A program made the position numbers and the translations under genes. From Telmatactis stephensoni (Eukaryota; Cnidaria; Anthozoa; Actiniaria; Isophelliidae): a stretch of DNA of 64,000 bases. The stretch is from assembly GCA_029948255.1 (NCBI GenBank), contig JALIZF010001503.1, positions 186,001-250,000 on the forward strand, in the 5' to 3' direction. The first letter of the stretch is position 1. Every line of letters starts with the position of its first letter. This document shows, piece by piece, positions 47,901-59,616 of this stretch. Below the pieces are notes generated by a model. The model worked only from the letters and a program-made list of their open reading frames with translations. It did no database searches and was not told where the DNA came from.

Positions 47901-50900
47901 CTATACAGATTAAACAAGGTCATGTATAGTAGTTTATATGCTAGTCTCGTTAGTTTCTGTTCATGGCTTAATTTGCTATTCTTTATTCCTTTTTCCAACT
48001 CTTTAATTTTTCTGACGCTCTCCTTAATTAATATTTGTTCCTCTTTTCGACTTTTGCTTTCCATGAACACCCAGGACGTTTCGTTGTTAATGGACATTTG
48101 TTAACACTGTACTAAAAGAGCACCTTCGTCGAAGCGATAATAACCGATGTATAATAGCTGTACCCTTTTCAAATGTTCACAAATTTTCGATGAATTGTCG
48201 CTTCTGTACAGTCCAAAGCAGATTATGCATATTTGTTTACACCCTCGTTTCCGTTCATACTTTTTAATAATTGGCTATTCTTTCTCTTTCCATCTTTATT
48301 ACATTTTTCCTCAATTAAGACTTGCTTCTTTTTTGGCCCAAATACACGTAAACATTATTTTAATTTCTCTATTTCATTGTTTAAGCGACCGTTTCTTTGC
48401 TTTGCTGCACACCAGTATTCACAACTAATGAATTATGTGTACGCTGTGTAATTTGAACTTGATTTTTGCATTTCAATCGCAAAATTTTCAAGAACTCGCT
48501 TCTGAATGATCGATTAAGGATGCCATAGATAAAAGGGTTGATTGAACTACTAAGATACCCCAGGTAGATCCATAGCAAATAAACTTGTCTTGGGATAGGA
48601 AGAGTGTGAGAGGAAAATGTGTCGATCATATCGATAATGGCGATTGGACTCCAACAAGTTATAAAACCCAGAACAGTAACAAATAAAGTTTTGGTGATCT
48701 TCACTTCTTCTACGTTGATGCTAAATTTCGGCTGATTTGGTGGGCCTTCATTATGGAGGTCGTTTTTCCTCACGGAAAACAAAGTCTTTTTATGATCATG
48801 AACAGTTTTAAAAATCTTGAAATAAGCCGCTGAGATGACCACAACTGGAAGACTAATGTAGCAACAATCAAGAAATGCAATGTAACCTTTTCCAATGTCT
48901 GGGGTTTTATACTCTGGAAAGCAGATCACTTTGCCATAGTGAAACACAAATACCGACCAACCACACACTAACTGTAGTCCTGCCCCAAATGAAGCACTGA
49001 TAACAACAGCTACTATTGAGAATATTGTTCGACTTGTACTGAAGTAACTGTTGTACAATGAAGGCTTCACTACACGATAGTATCGATTTATTGCCATGGC
49101 AGTCATGGTTTGAAGCGATGTGAAGGCAAAGAAAAAGGAGAAAAATCCTTGGAATTGACACACATTGAATGATTTAGTCCAGTTTGAAGTGATAAGGGCT
49201 TCCACTGATAATGGCATACAAAGCGTGGCCATTAGAATGTCAGAAAGAGCCAGTGTTACTACATAAATGTTTGGGATGGTACGAAGACTTTTGTTGCGAA
49301 ACACCGCCCAGCAAACCATAAGGTTTCCCAGTAAAGCAGTAGCTGTAATGATGATCATCAAAAGCGTCTCAACTACTAACTCTACTTGACTACGAGACTT
49401 GAATTCCAAAACCAAATCGTCCGGCATTTTGTTACTGTGCGGTCTTGTCAATAGCTCTGCAATACGTCTATCTTGAAGTTATGAGCGTTCTTAAATTGAC
49501 TCAAATACTTGGCTTTCAATATTTTGTTTCTTAACATTCGCCAATTCGAAATTTACACATTTATCAATCAAGCAATATTGCTTAGTTTGTGCTAACAAAT
49601 TACGTGTGAAAAAGTACTTCATTTCCATACGCCGCAAAGCCGACTTGTTCAAAGTGTAAACAATAAAACAAATCAAAGGGCCCTATGGCTAACTCGTGGA
49701 TATATATACTGTCCCACTGCGTATATACTGCTTCATTGACCGAAATGGCCACAGGAAGCCCAAGCAATACATTTTAGTAAAATAACGAGTTTTCATTTGA
49801 AGACAAAAATCTCAATAAAACAATAATTTCTTTAGCGAAAAAGAGTCTTTAGCTATAAAAGAAGAAAAAAAATGTGTCAAAAAAAGCGAAAAAAAAAAAA
49901 AAAAATTTCCCCGCCGGTCCGGGATTTGAACCCGTACCTTACGTTTGTAAAGCCAAGGGCATATCCACTGGACCATCCAGAAGTTGTATGATTTCGTCTG
50001 GTGAATTTTGTATATTTATTGTCAGAGTGTGGTTATAAAACAAATGCAAAAATGCTTCTCTCTGTGCTCTGTAGCAAAATGTCGCTATAAAGATAAAAGA
50101 AATTACTTTACAAAACACTAAGCCAATAAACTAACTCAATACGCCTTTTTGTTGCTGTTTTCGGCTAGCGGACTCGAGGCACACGGCGGCCAGGACCGAC
50201 GGCGGCTTTCAAAATGTTTTCGTTTGTTTAACTTATCTACTTTGACTCTTGTGATAATAGAGTACGAACACTAAAAGCTTGGATTACTTTGATGTTGCAC
50301 TTGAAGAGATTTTTGTCGCTTGATAGCGATGTACAAAGTCTGGCTATCGACTGCAGTGCGATATTCCATATTGCGTAATTAAGTCATGTCTACACTTGCT
50401 TCGGTACTTCGATGGTTTTACTCCTGAAATAGCTTGTACTAATACTAGGAATTTAATGATCTAAAAAGCTTCTTCTTTAAACAACGTCTGTATATATTTT
50501 TCGTGTGTATTGGACATGTCTGGGAGTGCTTCTAGTCAATGCTATTTCAAGCTAAATGTAATATAAATTTTGTCTATAGTCTGATTTCAACATAAATCGT
50601 GAAAAGCAAATATCGTTGATCTGTGAATAGTTAGGGAGTCCCGGAATACATAAATGATTGGAAAAGATCGAATAATATGATCAGAAAATTGCCTTACAAC
50701 ATTTCCTAAACTTCGGCTCAGAGCGGCGAGCGGAGTCGAGCAGAAACAGTCTCGTACCCAGACTCTAACGGGTATCTGCTAACGTCTGAGTGAGCGAGTG
50801 ACATCGAGTCCCCACAATAACTCCTTTCTATGCTTCGCATATCCACGAGTTAAAAACGATTTCACGGTAGAGTATCTAAGACTTCTTTCAAACAAAATAA

Positions 50901-53900
50901 GCGGATTATTTCTTCAGTTGCTTGCTATCAGGCTGTCGTTGACGCTACTGGAAATCGGTTTGCTGGACTGGCTGGATCAGTTGTCAACTGTCAGATTCGA
51001 TGTCTAATATATCCTTTCTTTGGTGCAAATATGCAGGTGTATTGACCTTAAGAATCAACATTTCTGGAATTACCATTTGCAGTACAATCAAATGAACAAG
51101 ACAACATAATTTGTTTTGCAAAAAAGGATATTGTCATGAAAAAAAAATTGGACTAACTAACGTTTTCTGCTTTTCTTTTGCTTCAGAAGTCATTATAAAG
51201 GTCGTATGAAATTCCCAAAACAAATAACCACATGCAACAATAAACGAATGTATACAGGTTATCCGTTTGTGTAGCTTCATACAAAGATGTTATTTAGATA
51301 TTGTTGTCCCCTGAACTTTTCCTTTGCTAGAGTGGTTTTCATTTGACCGTGAAGGAATAGACAAACTAATAGTTGGTAGTAGACTCTAAACCTATTTTTC
51401 TTTGCTTCTTTATCAACTAGTACAAACTAAATAGTCATTTTTCTTTCACGGTCAAATGAAAATCACTCTCTATGCATTATTCTGAAGAATTTTTCCAATA
51501 AATTGCATGGTCCAAAGCCAGGAAAAACATTACACAGTAAATAAAGTATTTGGGTAAGTTAAATATGAGTTTTACTTGACGTTTCCGTAGCTTTACATCG
51601 TGCTTAATGTGATAAAACCAACAGAGTGAAGGGGAAAAAAGAAAAGAAAAGAAAAAGAAAGAAAAGACAAAGAAATGAAGAAGGAAAAACAAGTTTGGAA
51701 AAAAAAAGAAAAAAATATATACAAACCTGGCCTTTTGGATAAATCTAGTGGATAAATGTATTGGAATACAATATTTTATTTGCTGGATACGGATGTCTCC
51801 AACGGACACTGCTATCCATGCTTGTTGAAACCTGTCATTTTTTTCAAATATTACTACGCGGTCATGTTGTTAGCACTTGAACACAAAATTATCTCTTTAG
51901 GCTTTGCAATATATGAACAAAAACCGATCGCCAATAAAACAATCATTCAGAAATATGACTACAAAAAATAATAAACAAAAATAAAAAATAATTCTAATGT
52001 TTGATGAAAAGTACTACGTTGAACTACAAATTGGAAATAAAACTCTAGGTATATTGTAATCTTCGATCCCATCAATTATAAATCTGAATGTGCTATTTTC
52101 AATATTCAATGAACTCAAAAGTGCCGACAGCTTTTTATTGATAATGTTTTTAATAATGTTCTTATCTGTCTTCAAATGACTCTAGACAATTCATCATGAA
52201 TTGAATCACAAGATGAGAAAAGGCGATCGAGAATAGGAAGAAACAATACGTATGTAATAATATAATTCTGAATTGAACCCACTATATATTAATGACATTA
52301 CTCTCAGAAAGCAAACAAACAAAACAAAAACAAAACAAAACAACAAAACAAAACAAAACAACAAAACAACAAAAAAACTGAGGCTTAGCTATAACTATAG
52401 AGGGATTTCATGGCAGCCATGTTTGTTTGTACAATAGAAAGTTTTTGAATAACAAAAGACTTTATTTCTCTTGGGAGAAAACCACTATTATTTTGACCAC
52501 AAACATGTCTCCCGTGAAATCCCTCTATAGCACAAAGTTTCTAAAAAACTATTAGCGTTTATCGGGGTTAAGATTAAGGCTACCGTCTTCACTTACAATA
52601 TCCGAATAAATATAAAAATGTATCGATTCCCTTTCCAACGAAAAGGTTTCTTATACATGTGAAGAAAATCTGTCGTAAACAGTATTAGCTCTTGTACAAC
52701 GGCTTGAAGATTAATCGACTTTCAGTTTCAAAAGAACAGCTGTTTTGGTTATAATCTCGAATGTCACTAATTGTGTAATCTTATGACATACTTTAGCAAT
52801 TTCTAGTATAGTGTTGGAAATAGGTGCAGTTTATGAGTTTTATTATCTGTTAATGGCATTGAATAATTTATTATTCGTGTCCACATTTTCCGGCTATCTT
52901 TATCTAGAGCCAGCTGACTTGGAATACACGTTGTTGGAAACGTTTTTATATATACCTATTTCAAAAAAGGTTGTCGTACGAGAGGTCACAAGCTTACGTG
53001 ACTAGCTAGACCGAAAAGTAGCATGGATAGTAGCAAAACCTCTACTTTCTTGTCGGCTTGGGTTTTGATTTTACCGGGCTGAAGTTAGCAGCCTGTTCAG
53101 CAGCCTGTTCAAAAATTAAAACAGCCGGTTGTATTGCTATGTAAACAGCCTTATATTACTTCTGGTATGTTAAATAACGTGATTCCAACATATCCTATAA
53201 AAATCAGTAATTTATTAAACAATTCGGGATACACGAATTATCAGTACATTTTTGGTCTGTCTGTCACACACTTCGTCTAATTTGACTTCAACTCACGTTG
53301 GACACTTTAGCATAATCCCTATCAAAACAATGTGTACAAATCTCATGCTTACAACGTTATGATGATAATAATCTTTTATTGTAACAAACGGGCTTTGTAG
53401 ATGAGATAGCAGCCTCTTTAAATGTGACAAACGGGCTTTGTAGATGGGATAGCAGCCTCTTTAAATGTGACAAACGGGCTTTGTAGATGGGATAGCAGCC
53501 TCTTTAGATGTGACAAACGGGCTTTGTAGATGGAATAATTGACGTTTTAACTGGAGTGACAAACGGGCTTGTAGATGGGATAGCAGCCTCTTTAATTGTG
53601 ACAAACTTGCTTTTTAGATAGGATAACAGCCTCTTTAAATGTGACAAACGGGCTTTTTAGATAGGATAGCAGCTTCTTTAAATGTGACAAACGGGTTTTT
53701 TAGATAGGATAGCAGCCTCTTTAAATGTGACAAACGGGCTTTGTAGATGAGATAGCAGCCTCTTTAATTGTGACAAACTTGCTTTTTAGATAGGATAGCA
53801 GCCTCTTTAGATGTGACAAACGGGCTTTGTAGATGGAATAATTGACTTTTTAACTGTGACAAACGGGCTTTGTATATGGGATAGCAGCCTCTTTGAATGT

Positions 53901-56900
53901 GACAAACGGGCTTTTTGTAGATGAGATAGCAGCCTCTTTAAATGTGACAAACGGGCTTTGTAGATAGGATAGCAGCGTCTTTAATTGTGACAAACGGGGT
54001 TTGTAGATGAGATAGCAGCCTAGCTCTTTAAATGTGACAAACGGGCTTTGTAGATGGGAGAGCAGCCTCTGTTATCCCATCTACAAAGCTCGATTGTCAC
54101 TATAAAAGGTGTGGTTATCCCATCTACAAAGCTCGATTGTCACTATAAAAGGTGTGGTTATCCCATCTACAAAGCTCGATTGTCACTATAAAAGGTGTGG
54201 TTATCCCATCTACAAAGCTCGATTGTCAGTTTATAAGAATGGTCCAGTGTTGTGGATATTTGAGTGTGCTTCGAGACGAGAGAATATTGTATATTTTTTA
54301 ATTGAGAGATGTTTTGTAAGTGTTTCATCTTTTCTATTTTCATAGAATTATATTATAAAACTTCAACACATGTACATTTAAAGTTTGTTTTTTTATCGAT
54401 CAGATGAATACGAACATTCGCTTAATTGTTAATAATTAACTCTATATAATAATATTGACATATTTTCTAGTCTCCTTCGAAAAGATTATTCTTAATTTTT
54501 ACATTATCATGAATTACGTTTTCGGCATGAGTCCTGTATTTTTCAGGTTCGTAACATGGTATATGGGATCAGGGATCAAGCCCCAAATTATGGCCAGGAT
54601 CAGGGATCAGAGGCCAGGGCTCAGGGGTCAAATGGGTGGGATCGAGGATCAGGGACTTTGGGTCAGGATCAGGGATCAGCTCAGTTTTTTGCATCAAGGA
54701 TCAGGGATCAAAAATTTCTGAAAATAAGGGCTCAGGGATCAAAATTTCCGTAAAAACCCGGGATCAGTGATACGAAATTATACCATGTTATGAGCCTGAT
54801 TAATTCAAATTTTGGCGTTTTATAATATCCCAATCAAAAAGTTAATAATTAATTATTATTATCATCATAACGTTGTAAGCATAAGATTTGTACACATTGT
54901 TTTTATAGGGATTATGCTAAAGTGTCCAACGTGAGTTGAAGTCAAATTAGACGAAGTGTGTGACAGACAGACCAAAAATGTACTGATAATTCGTGTATTG
55001 TTTAATAAATTACTGATTTTTATAGGATATGTTGGAATCACGTTATTTAACATACCAGAAGTAATATAAGGCTGTTTACATAGCAATACAACCGGCTGTT
55101 TTATTTTTGAACAGGCTGCTGAACAGGCTGCTAACTTCGGCCTGGTTTGATTTTAGCATCAATAAATGTAGTTCTTTATATAGTGTACAAAGTCAAGGGA
55201 AGATGAATTTGAATTGTCGTGTGGATATTCATGTGGTTTTTTAAATTCTACCCTTCTACCCGTTTTCGCAAACGTATTTCCCCGAGGTTATAATTGACAT
55301 TTCAAACAAATGGATATCCCCATTTCTTTTACTTTACGATTTATTATACATTTGGGTGCAAAGCAGAGAGAAAACGAATTAACAAACTCGAGTCACATGT
55401 GATGCTCCGTCCGGGAATCGAACCCGGGATCACAGTGGTGACAAAACGGCGCTCTCACCGCTCGGCCATGCACCCTTGCCAGTTTTCCACTAGTGGACTA
55501 GTAGGTTAGGCACACACACTCAGTGGAATTCCATGTCAGTGATACTCCGTTTCGAGCTGTTTTGATGTGGAATTTTTTCATATTTCTCCACTACACTGGG
55601 AAAGATGGGGCCCTACGGGTTTTGCGTCCGAGAACTGAAACGCAAGGCGACAGACATGTGAAGAACGAGCAACGTACCTTGAGTAACGGGTTGTCCTGCG
55701 ATGGAATAAATCCTCATCGCCATTGCAAAATCATCCAAATTATTAAGAAACAACGCAAAGTTGATATATTGCTCAAGTGTGATGGCCTAGGAATTAGAAA
55801 ATAGACACAGTAAGAGCTACAGAAAAACAGAATAGAAAGAAATAACACACGAAAGGTTGTTGATCTTATCTTTCTTTATCAGTTATAATTATACTGAAAG
55901 TTCATCGTTTGTACAATTAAGGTACAGCACAAATGTTTAGCATCGGTAGTTCCTTCACTAGAGCTGAACGCTGGTCTCCCAGGAAGACGACGGTGCGCTC
56001 TTTACCTCCCTTCTTCCATCAGTTGCTCCGTTTTAAGGGTATTTATAGCTAATTAAAGCTACACGGAATTAAAATGGAAAGAAGTCGAAACAAGTGTAAG
56101 GTTTAAACAACGTGTATACATAGGCATTGGTTGAAAGAGAGGGTGACTCCCTTTCTCCAACAAAAAGGTATTTTTCACAGAAATATTTCACTAATTCTTC
56201 ATTCTTCTTCCAAATTACATTTTCCATTAAATTTAATCTACTGGAGTCCAGTTCGCAAACCATGAGATCACGTACGTATCGGTTTGCGTAATGTACGTAC
56301 TGGTTTACGTAACGTACGTATTGGTTTGCGTAATGTACGTATTGATTTGCGTAATGTACGTATTGGTTTACGTCAAGTACGTACTGGTTTGCGTAACATA
56401 CGTATTGGTTTGCGCGTAATGTACGTACTCGTTGGGTCGTATAAAAAATCTACAGTGTACAATAAATAGTATTTCGGTACAAAAAAAGCTTAACGAAAAT
56501 AAGAAGAAAATGCTAAAATCGGTGTAAACTCTAGAAAAATCGACCACACACGATATCGGATGTATAAGTACTGTACAGGCCTGGAAATTATTCCGGGCAA
56601 TTTTCGCGCAAGACCAGATAACTTTACGACTATGCTTTACGGGCCCGTTAACTTACCCGCTAATACACTCCCGTAAATTTTTCCCGTAAATAATTGGCCC
56701 GTAAAGTTGTCGGGTCTTTCAAGAAACGAACACCTGGGTCTTTTATAGCACTTCTACGAACGCATCCTCGGCAACCCAGAGAACGTACAGAAAAGTTGAT
56801 GGCAAAAGTGAAGGGAAAAAGGGATGGAATCATGCCCATCTTTCCATCAAACATGCTTTAGTAGTCACTTTTCTAAATGTTATAGACAAACCTTTCTGAC

Positions 56901-59616
56901 ATTCATTCTGTTATTCAATCTTTCTATGTATTCTTGTACTTTTTCTGCAGGTAAATCTGTATTTCTTAGAAGCAGTCTTGCAAAACTTTCCTCTGGGATG
57001 GTTGGCAAACCTCGGGAATATTCCATAAAGTAGACCTCGTTAAGAATAATCAACAAATGAAATCTGACTCGATTAATGAAAAGTTATTTCAGATAACCTG
57101 TACCAGTTATACACATTTTCACAAAGCAATCACCTATAATATATATACAATTTTAAATACAATGTATACACTCATCTAAATAATGAAAGGATATTTCCAT
57201 TTCAGAAACTTCTACTTGAAGATCTAGCATAAATCTGAAAAAAAAATTCCATAAACAATGTACAACTGTCTACTCAAATGACATTACATTTTTAATAAAA
57301 ATAACTGAACAATTATTTCAGTTTTTTAACTAAATCAAGGACAAAAAACATCTGAAAAACAGGTGAACTAATAAGCATAGACAAACATACTGTACACTGG
57401 TAGGTACTGCCACAGGAAGCCCCAAAACCAACAGACCAATACAGAAACCCATTATTATTGTATTTTACTTACTTTGAAAATTGTTCAAAAGTAAGTTGTC
57501 CATTTCCTTTTGGTGTGAAGAAATGTGTCAGTATTGTGCTTTTTCGTGGAAATGCATCAGATGCATTTTGATTTGAAGTGCTGGAATGAATTGCCTAAAT
57601 AAATTAAATGAGAAATAAGTCTTAATTTTTGCACTACTAGAAACAATGAAAACCTCTACTGGCTATTAAAGAACTTAAATATTCTAAGATTTTTCTTTGT
57701 AACATTTTTTAACAGTAATGTTTTTGCATTTTTGGTGGTGGCTGTATTAATTTGTTAGGGTCACTTAGAGTAGTTTTTGAATGAGTAGCAAACTGACCAC
57801 ATGGTGCTGTGACCACGTCACTGCCATGGCTTCTATAAACAATCCAAATTGTAACTGTGCCCTCCCAGTACCTTTGTCCAATCATACAAAAACTACTCTA
57901 ATCTTGAAAGGCATTGTACATACATTGTACATTGTAACTTAAAAACCCAAGCACCAATAAAATATCTTGCTCAACATCACTGTTCGACAACTGTACTTAC
58001 TGCTGACTTTGCAGTGGCCTTCTTGTTCACCATTTCTTCAAGCTGAAGAATAAAGGTAAAGGGAAAAATAGGAAATGATGACATTTAACATTTGAGTTAC
58101 TTTTCACTTGATAATGACCAGCTTCCTGAGGATTATAACACATCCTCTACCCATTTATTCAAGGTATAATGAGCTACACAGATGAGAGGGAAGTTGAAAG
58201 AAATTAATAGTACAAATACAACTCACCACAAGAAATTCCTCTTTACAAAGCCTTTTATTACCATCTCTGTCTAGCATACGAAAAGCAATTTCTAGACCAT
58301 GCCTGGATTCTGTTAGTACAAACAGTATAGTTGTTGTTGAATTTAGGCAGATAGAAGCCTGTACCAGATTACATATTTGCATGTGAACATGTATATAAAT
58401 CTACTTACTTGTTAGTATAGTGATGAGGAAAAGATATTCTGAGTAGTTTATAACACCTAGAGAAGGTCAAAGACTTGATTAGTTTCAACAGGTAAATCAC
58501 AGAGTTTTGAATCCAATTTGTAATTAATATTAACAAGCTACAGTATATTTTTCATAAGCCTCTACTGTATATATAAATATTAAAAAGTATTAATGATCTC
58601 GCAAGTTTTCAGTGTACAGGTACCTTGGTCTTGTAATGTTCTAAAGAACTTGTTTGAGCCTTTTGATAGTGATGGTGTTCCATATACCATGTTACTGATG
58701 TCCTAGAGTTATAAGTTGAAACAATGCACCAATTAGTGATCTTTATTCAAAGTAATTGAGTTAGTTATCAAAAATATAATGACAAATATTAATACATACA
58801 ATAAGAGAAATGTGAATAAATTGGGTACAAAGGATGCCTGGCTCCACATGAAAGTGACACCTTCCCTTGGGAGTTGAAGGTATACTCTTACCCCCTCCTA
58901 TCATCAGTGCAAAGATAATAGTAAAGAGTGGAATGGTTAGGAAACTCTGCATACTTCAAGGCAGCTGACAAAGGAGCAAACATGGATGTTGAGTAGAGTC
59001 TTGACTGTGCACAATCTTTTGTTGCTTCATTTATTATGCTTGATTGATCTCACCCAAACATTTTCATTGGCTGATTGTCTGACATATGTAGGAATGCTTT
59101 TGTTTTGTGCAAAGAGCACTTTGTTGGCCCCTCTGATAAAATCTGACTACTTGCTTAAAAAATAGGAGCACTGCATATTCTAAAGTAGTACTGGCCAAAG
59201 TAACAATATTTTGGCTGATTAAAAGGATTCTCACCTTTTGGGTTAGATGCTTTTTCCTGCTCCAACCTGACGGATATAAACAAAACAATAATTATACAAA
59301 AGGCGGTCCTAGAATTAGGTACTAAAGCAAATATCTGTACAAAGACTATATCGACTTTATGCATTTTACCGGGTAAATTTTGGTGCATTAATGACTCTAA
59401 GAAGTCTGCTGGGGTCATCAAATACTGTTCCTCGCAAACACACGAAGCAAATTTGTCAAATCTTGCTTTTCGTCTTGTGCTTGGACTATCATGGGTCGAT
59501 GCATGAACAACCCTATTTTGTTTTGAACCATTCCACATCCCATAAACAGCTCCTGCGCCAACTGCTCCCACTGCAATTCCTACTAAACCTTTTCTACCGA
59601 AAATCCTAGCAAACAT
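43088..59616 (-). CDS. MICU2/MICU3-like mitochondrial calcium uptake protein, complete
   Basis: EF-hand regulator of the mitochondrial calcium uniporter, acting in the intermembrane space as a partner of MICU1-type subunits. Exons on the minus strand: 59370-59616, 59235-59266, 58624-58702, 58409-58456, 58227-58309, 58001-58042, 57473-57594, 57195-57234, 56892-57029, 55678-55786, 45097-45186, 44429-44496, 43088-43156; total 1167 nt, 388 residues plus stop. The N-terminus MFARIFGRKGLVGIAVGAVG is a basic-hydrophobic mitochondrial leader/membrane segment. Family blocks: LMTPADFLES, YSEYLFLITIL, EF-hand loop 149-160 (DRDGNKRLCKEE), FLNNLDDFAMA, EF-hand loop 341-352 (DVDGDGKLSYNE), then KNRQKRGFR. 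Intron 8 has AT-AC borders; every other junction is GT-AG. MICU2 against MICU3 cannot be decided by eye. Head to head with the septin. Confidence 0.93.
43425..43870 (+). repeat. Three tandem units of about 127 bp rich in CCCGTAAA
   Basis: Units share TTACGGGCCCGTAA, TTTCTCAAAGCGTACG and TTTCTATGATTCTACAGG. The outer ends (GTCCGTTTCTTGCAAAACTC and GAGTCTTTCGAGGAACGGGAC) are inverted, and 56630-56735 carries a related end, so this looks like a mobile element with internal amplification. Lies 3' of the MICU stop reading leftward? No: it is inside the last MICU intron. Confidence 0.8.
44655..45057 (-). repeat. tRNA-derived SINE with long body, about 400 bp
   Basis: On the minus strand a tRNA-like head has an A box (GACTTAGTTGGTTGAGCG) and a B box (GTGGTTCAAGCCCCGG), followed by a body of about 300 bp and a tail of ATTTC pentamers (44660-44697). 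Sits in MICU intron 11, just 5' of exon 12 and touching the region 3' of exon 11. Confidence 0.85.
46541..47007 (+). repeat. Minisatellite, four units of about 115 bp
   Basis: Units begin CCAAAATTCGTCATAAAAAC and end AATTGATAGGATAGCTCTG; the second has a small insertion and the copies otherwise differ at very few positions, so the array is young. Confidence 0.95.
47150..47270 (+). repeat. CAAAA/ACAAAAC A-rich simple repeat
   Basis: Mixed AAAAC and AACAC units. The FCFVLFCF-type minus frame is its translation. Confidence 0.9.
48381..49451 (-). CDS. Class A (rhodopsin-type) GPCR, single exon, 356 aa
   Basis: Seven-transmembrane receptor with hallmarks in order: GN at 42-43 (TM1), LALSD ending D71 (TM2), N-glycosylation site NWT 90-92, C98 and C177 for the extracellular disulfide, NRY 122-124 in place of DRY (TM3), CWSP 266-269 (TM6), NPFIY 305-309 (TM7), then a basic helix-8 region RSFRSEF. 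TM segments are near 27-51, 61-86, 99-121, 143-165, 190-213, 253-277 and 289-311. NRY and the TM7 pattern recall melatonin-receptor-like and other expanded cnidarian orphan groups; the ligand is unknown. Intronless and in MICU intron 10 on the same strand. The first Met is used; a second lies at residue 9. Confidence 0.92.
   Translation of the reverse strand: MTRPHSNKMPDDLVLEFKSRSQVELVVETLLMIIITATALLGNLMVCWAVFRNKSLRTIPNIYVVTLALSDILMATLCMPLSVEALITSNWTKSFNVCQFQGFFSFFFAFTSLQTMTAMAINRYYRVVKPSLYNSYFSTSRTIFSIVAVVISASFGAGLQLVCGWSVFVFHYGKVICFPEYKTPDIGKGYIAFLDCCYISLPVVVISAAYFKIFKTVHDHKKTLFSVRKNDLHNEGPPNQPKFSINVEEVKITKTLFVTVLGFITCWSPIAIIDMIDTFSSHTLPIPRQVYLLWIYLGYLSSSINPFIYGILNRSFRSEFLKILRLKCKNQVQITQRTHNSLVVNTGVQQSKETVA
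49905..49985 (-). ncRNA. tRNA-like sequence (pseudogene or SINE head)
   Basis: On the minus strand: A box (TGGTCCAGTGGATA) and B box (GGGTTCAAATCCCGG) with a good T-arm, followed by an oligo-T run suitable as a Pol III stop. The acceptor and anticodon stems do not pair well (TTCTGGA against GACCGGC), so a working tRNA is unlikely. Confidence 0.45.
51330..51470. mobile_element. GAGTGGTTTTC-type MITE, TA duplication
   Basis: Ends GAGTGGTTTTCATTTGACCG and complement; same family as 25399-25554. Confidence 0.87.
52400..52525. mobile_element. GAGGGATTTCA MITE, complete copy
   Basis: Ends GAGGGATTTCATGGCAGCC and GTGAAATCCCTC, TA on both sides. Preceded at 52313-52378 by a CAAAA-type simple repeat. 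This is the cleanest copy of the family at 13121 and 32643. Confidence 0.9.
53380..54236. repeat. 43-bp minisatellite: about 16 units, then 4 inverted units
   Basis: About 16 units of 43 bp built on GTGACAAACGGGCTTTGTAG plus ATGGGATAGCAGCCTCTTTA are followed from about 54070 by four 43-bp units built on CCCATCTACAAAGCTCGATT, the reverse complement of the same core. The remaining 13-15 bp differ between the two groups. Confidence 0.95.
54545..54800. mobile_element. Nested inverted-repeat element with GGATCAGGGATCA repeats
   Basis: AGGTTCGTAACATGGTATA at the left pairs with TATACCATGTTATGAGCCT at the right; the interior is GGGATCAGGGATCA-type repeats. Probably inserted in the foldback element. 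Confidence 0.8.
55353..55478 (-). repeat. tRNA-derived SINE, family A
   Basis: On the minus strand a head like a type II (Ser/Leu) tRNA: GGCCGAGCGGTGAGAGCG (A box) and GGGTTCGATTCCCGG (B box), then GCATCACATGTGACTCGAGT. The same junction words occur at 63420-63720. Confidence 0.8.
55989..56098 (+). repeat. SINE body fragment
   Basis: Contains GACGACGGTGCGC, CTCCGTTTTAAGGGTATTTA and AGCTACACGGAA, matching the body of the SINE at 14487-14665 and pieces near 13680, 33111 and 35380. Confidence 0.65.
56280..56430 (+). repeat. 21-bp tandem repeat, seven units
   Basis: Units of GTTTGCGTAATGTACGTATTG with a few substitutions. The RNVRIGL frame is its translation. In MICU intron 9. Confidence 0.95.
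57030..57194 (-). other. Predicted U12-type AT-AC intron (MICU intron 8)
   Basis: On the minus strand the exon ends GAAATGGAA and the intron starts ATATCCTTT, the exact minor-spliceosome donor consensus of AT-AC introns. Near the 3' end is ATTCTTAAC, close to the U12 branch-site consensus TTCCTTRAY, followed 9 nt later by TCTAC and the exon TTTATGGAA. This joins EVSEME to FMEYSRGLPT with phase 0 and matches the MICU block without a gap. No GT-AG choice gives as good a protein. Confidence 0.85.

Larger units (their letters stand above)
53074..55145. mobile_element. 2.07 kb foldback element enclosing an orientation-switching satellite
   Basis: Inverted ends of about 290 bp (53074-53370 and 54855-55145) begin CCGGGCTGAAGTTAGCAGCC; TTTGATTTTA flanks both sides (53064-53073, 55146-55155). 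Inside: the 43-bp array 53380-54236, an AT-rich stretch, and a nested inverted-repeat element at 54545-54800. No transposase frame. Long ends plus a 9-10 bp duplication suggest a Mutator-like or classical foldback element. Confidence 0.92.
45187..55677 (-). other. MICU intron 10 (10.5 kb), host of a nested gene
   Basis: Flanked by the exon ending CCCGTTACTCAAG/GTACGT and the exon starting TCTCCAG/ATGAATTT. Contains the GPCR gene, minisatellites, a tRNA-like sequence, MITEs and a 2.07 kb foldback element; stretches such as 47290-48370 and 49990-51320 show nothing recognisable. Confidence 0.85.

Noticed and set aside
49905..49985. Functional tRNA gene
   Set aside because: A and B boxes and T-arm are good, but acceptor and anticodon stems do not pair; kept only as tRNA-like.
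53380..54236. Possible CRISPR array
   Set aside because: Units are whole tandem repeats without unique spacers, in an animal intron between inverted ends.
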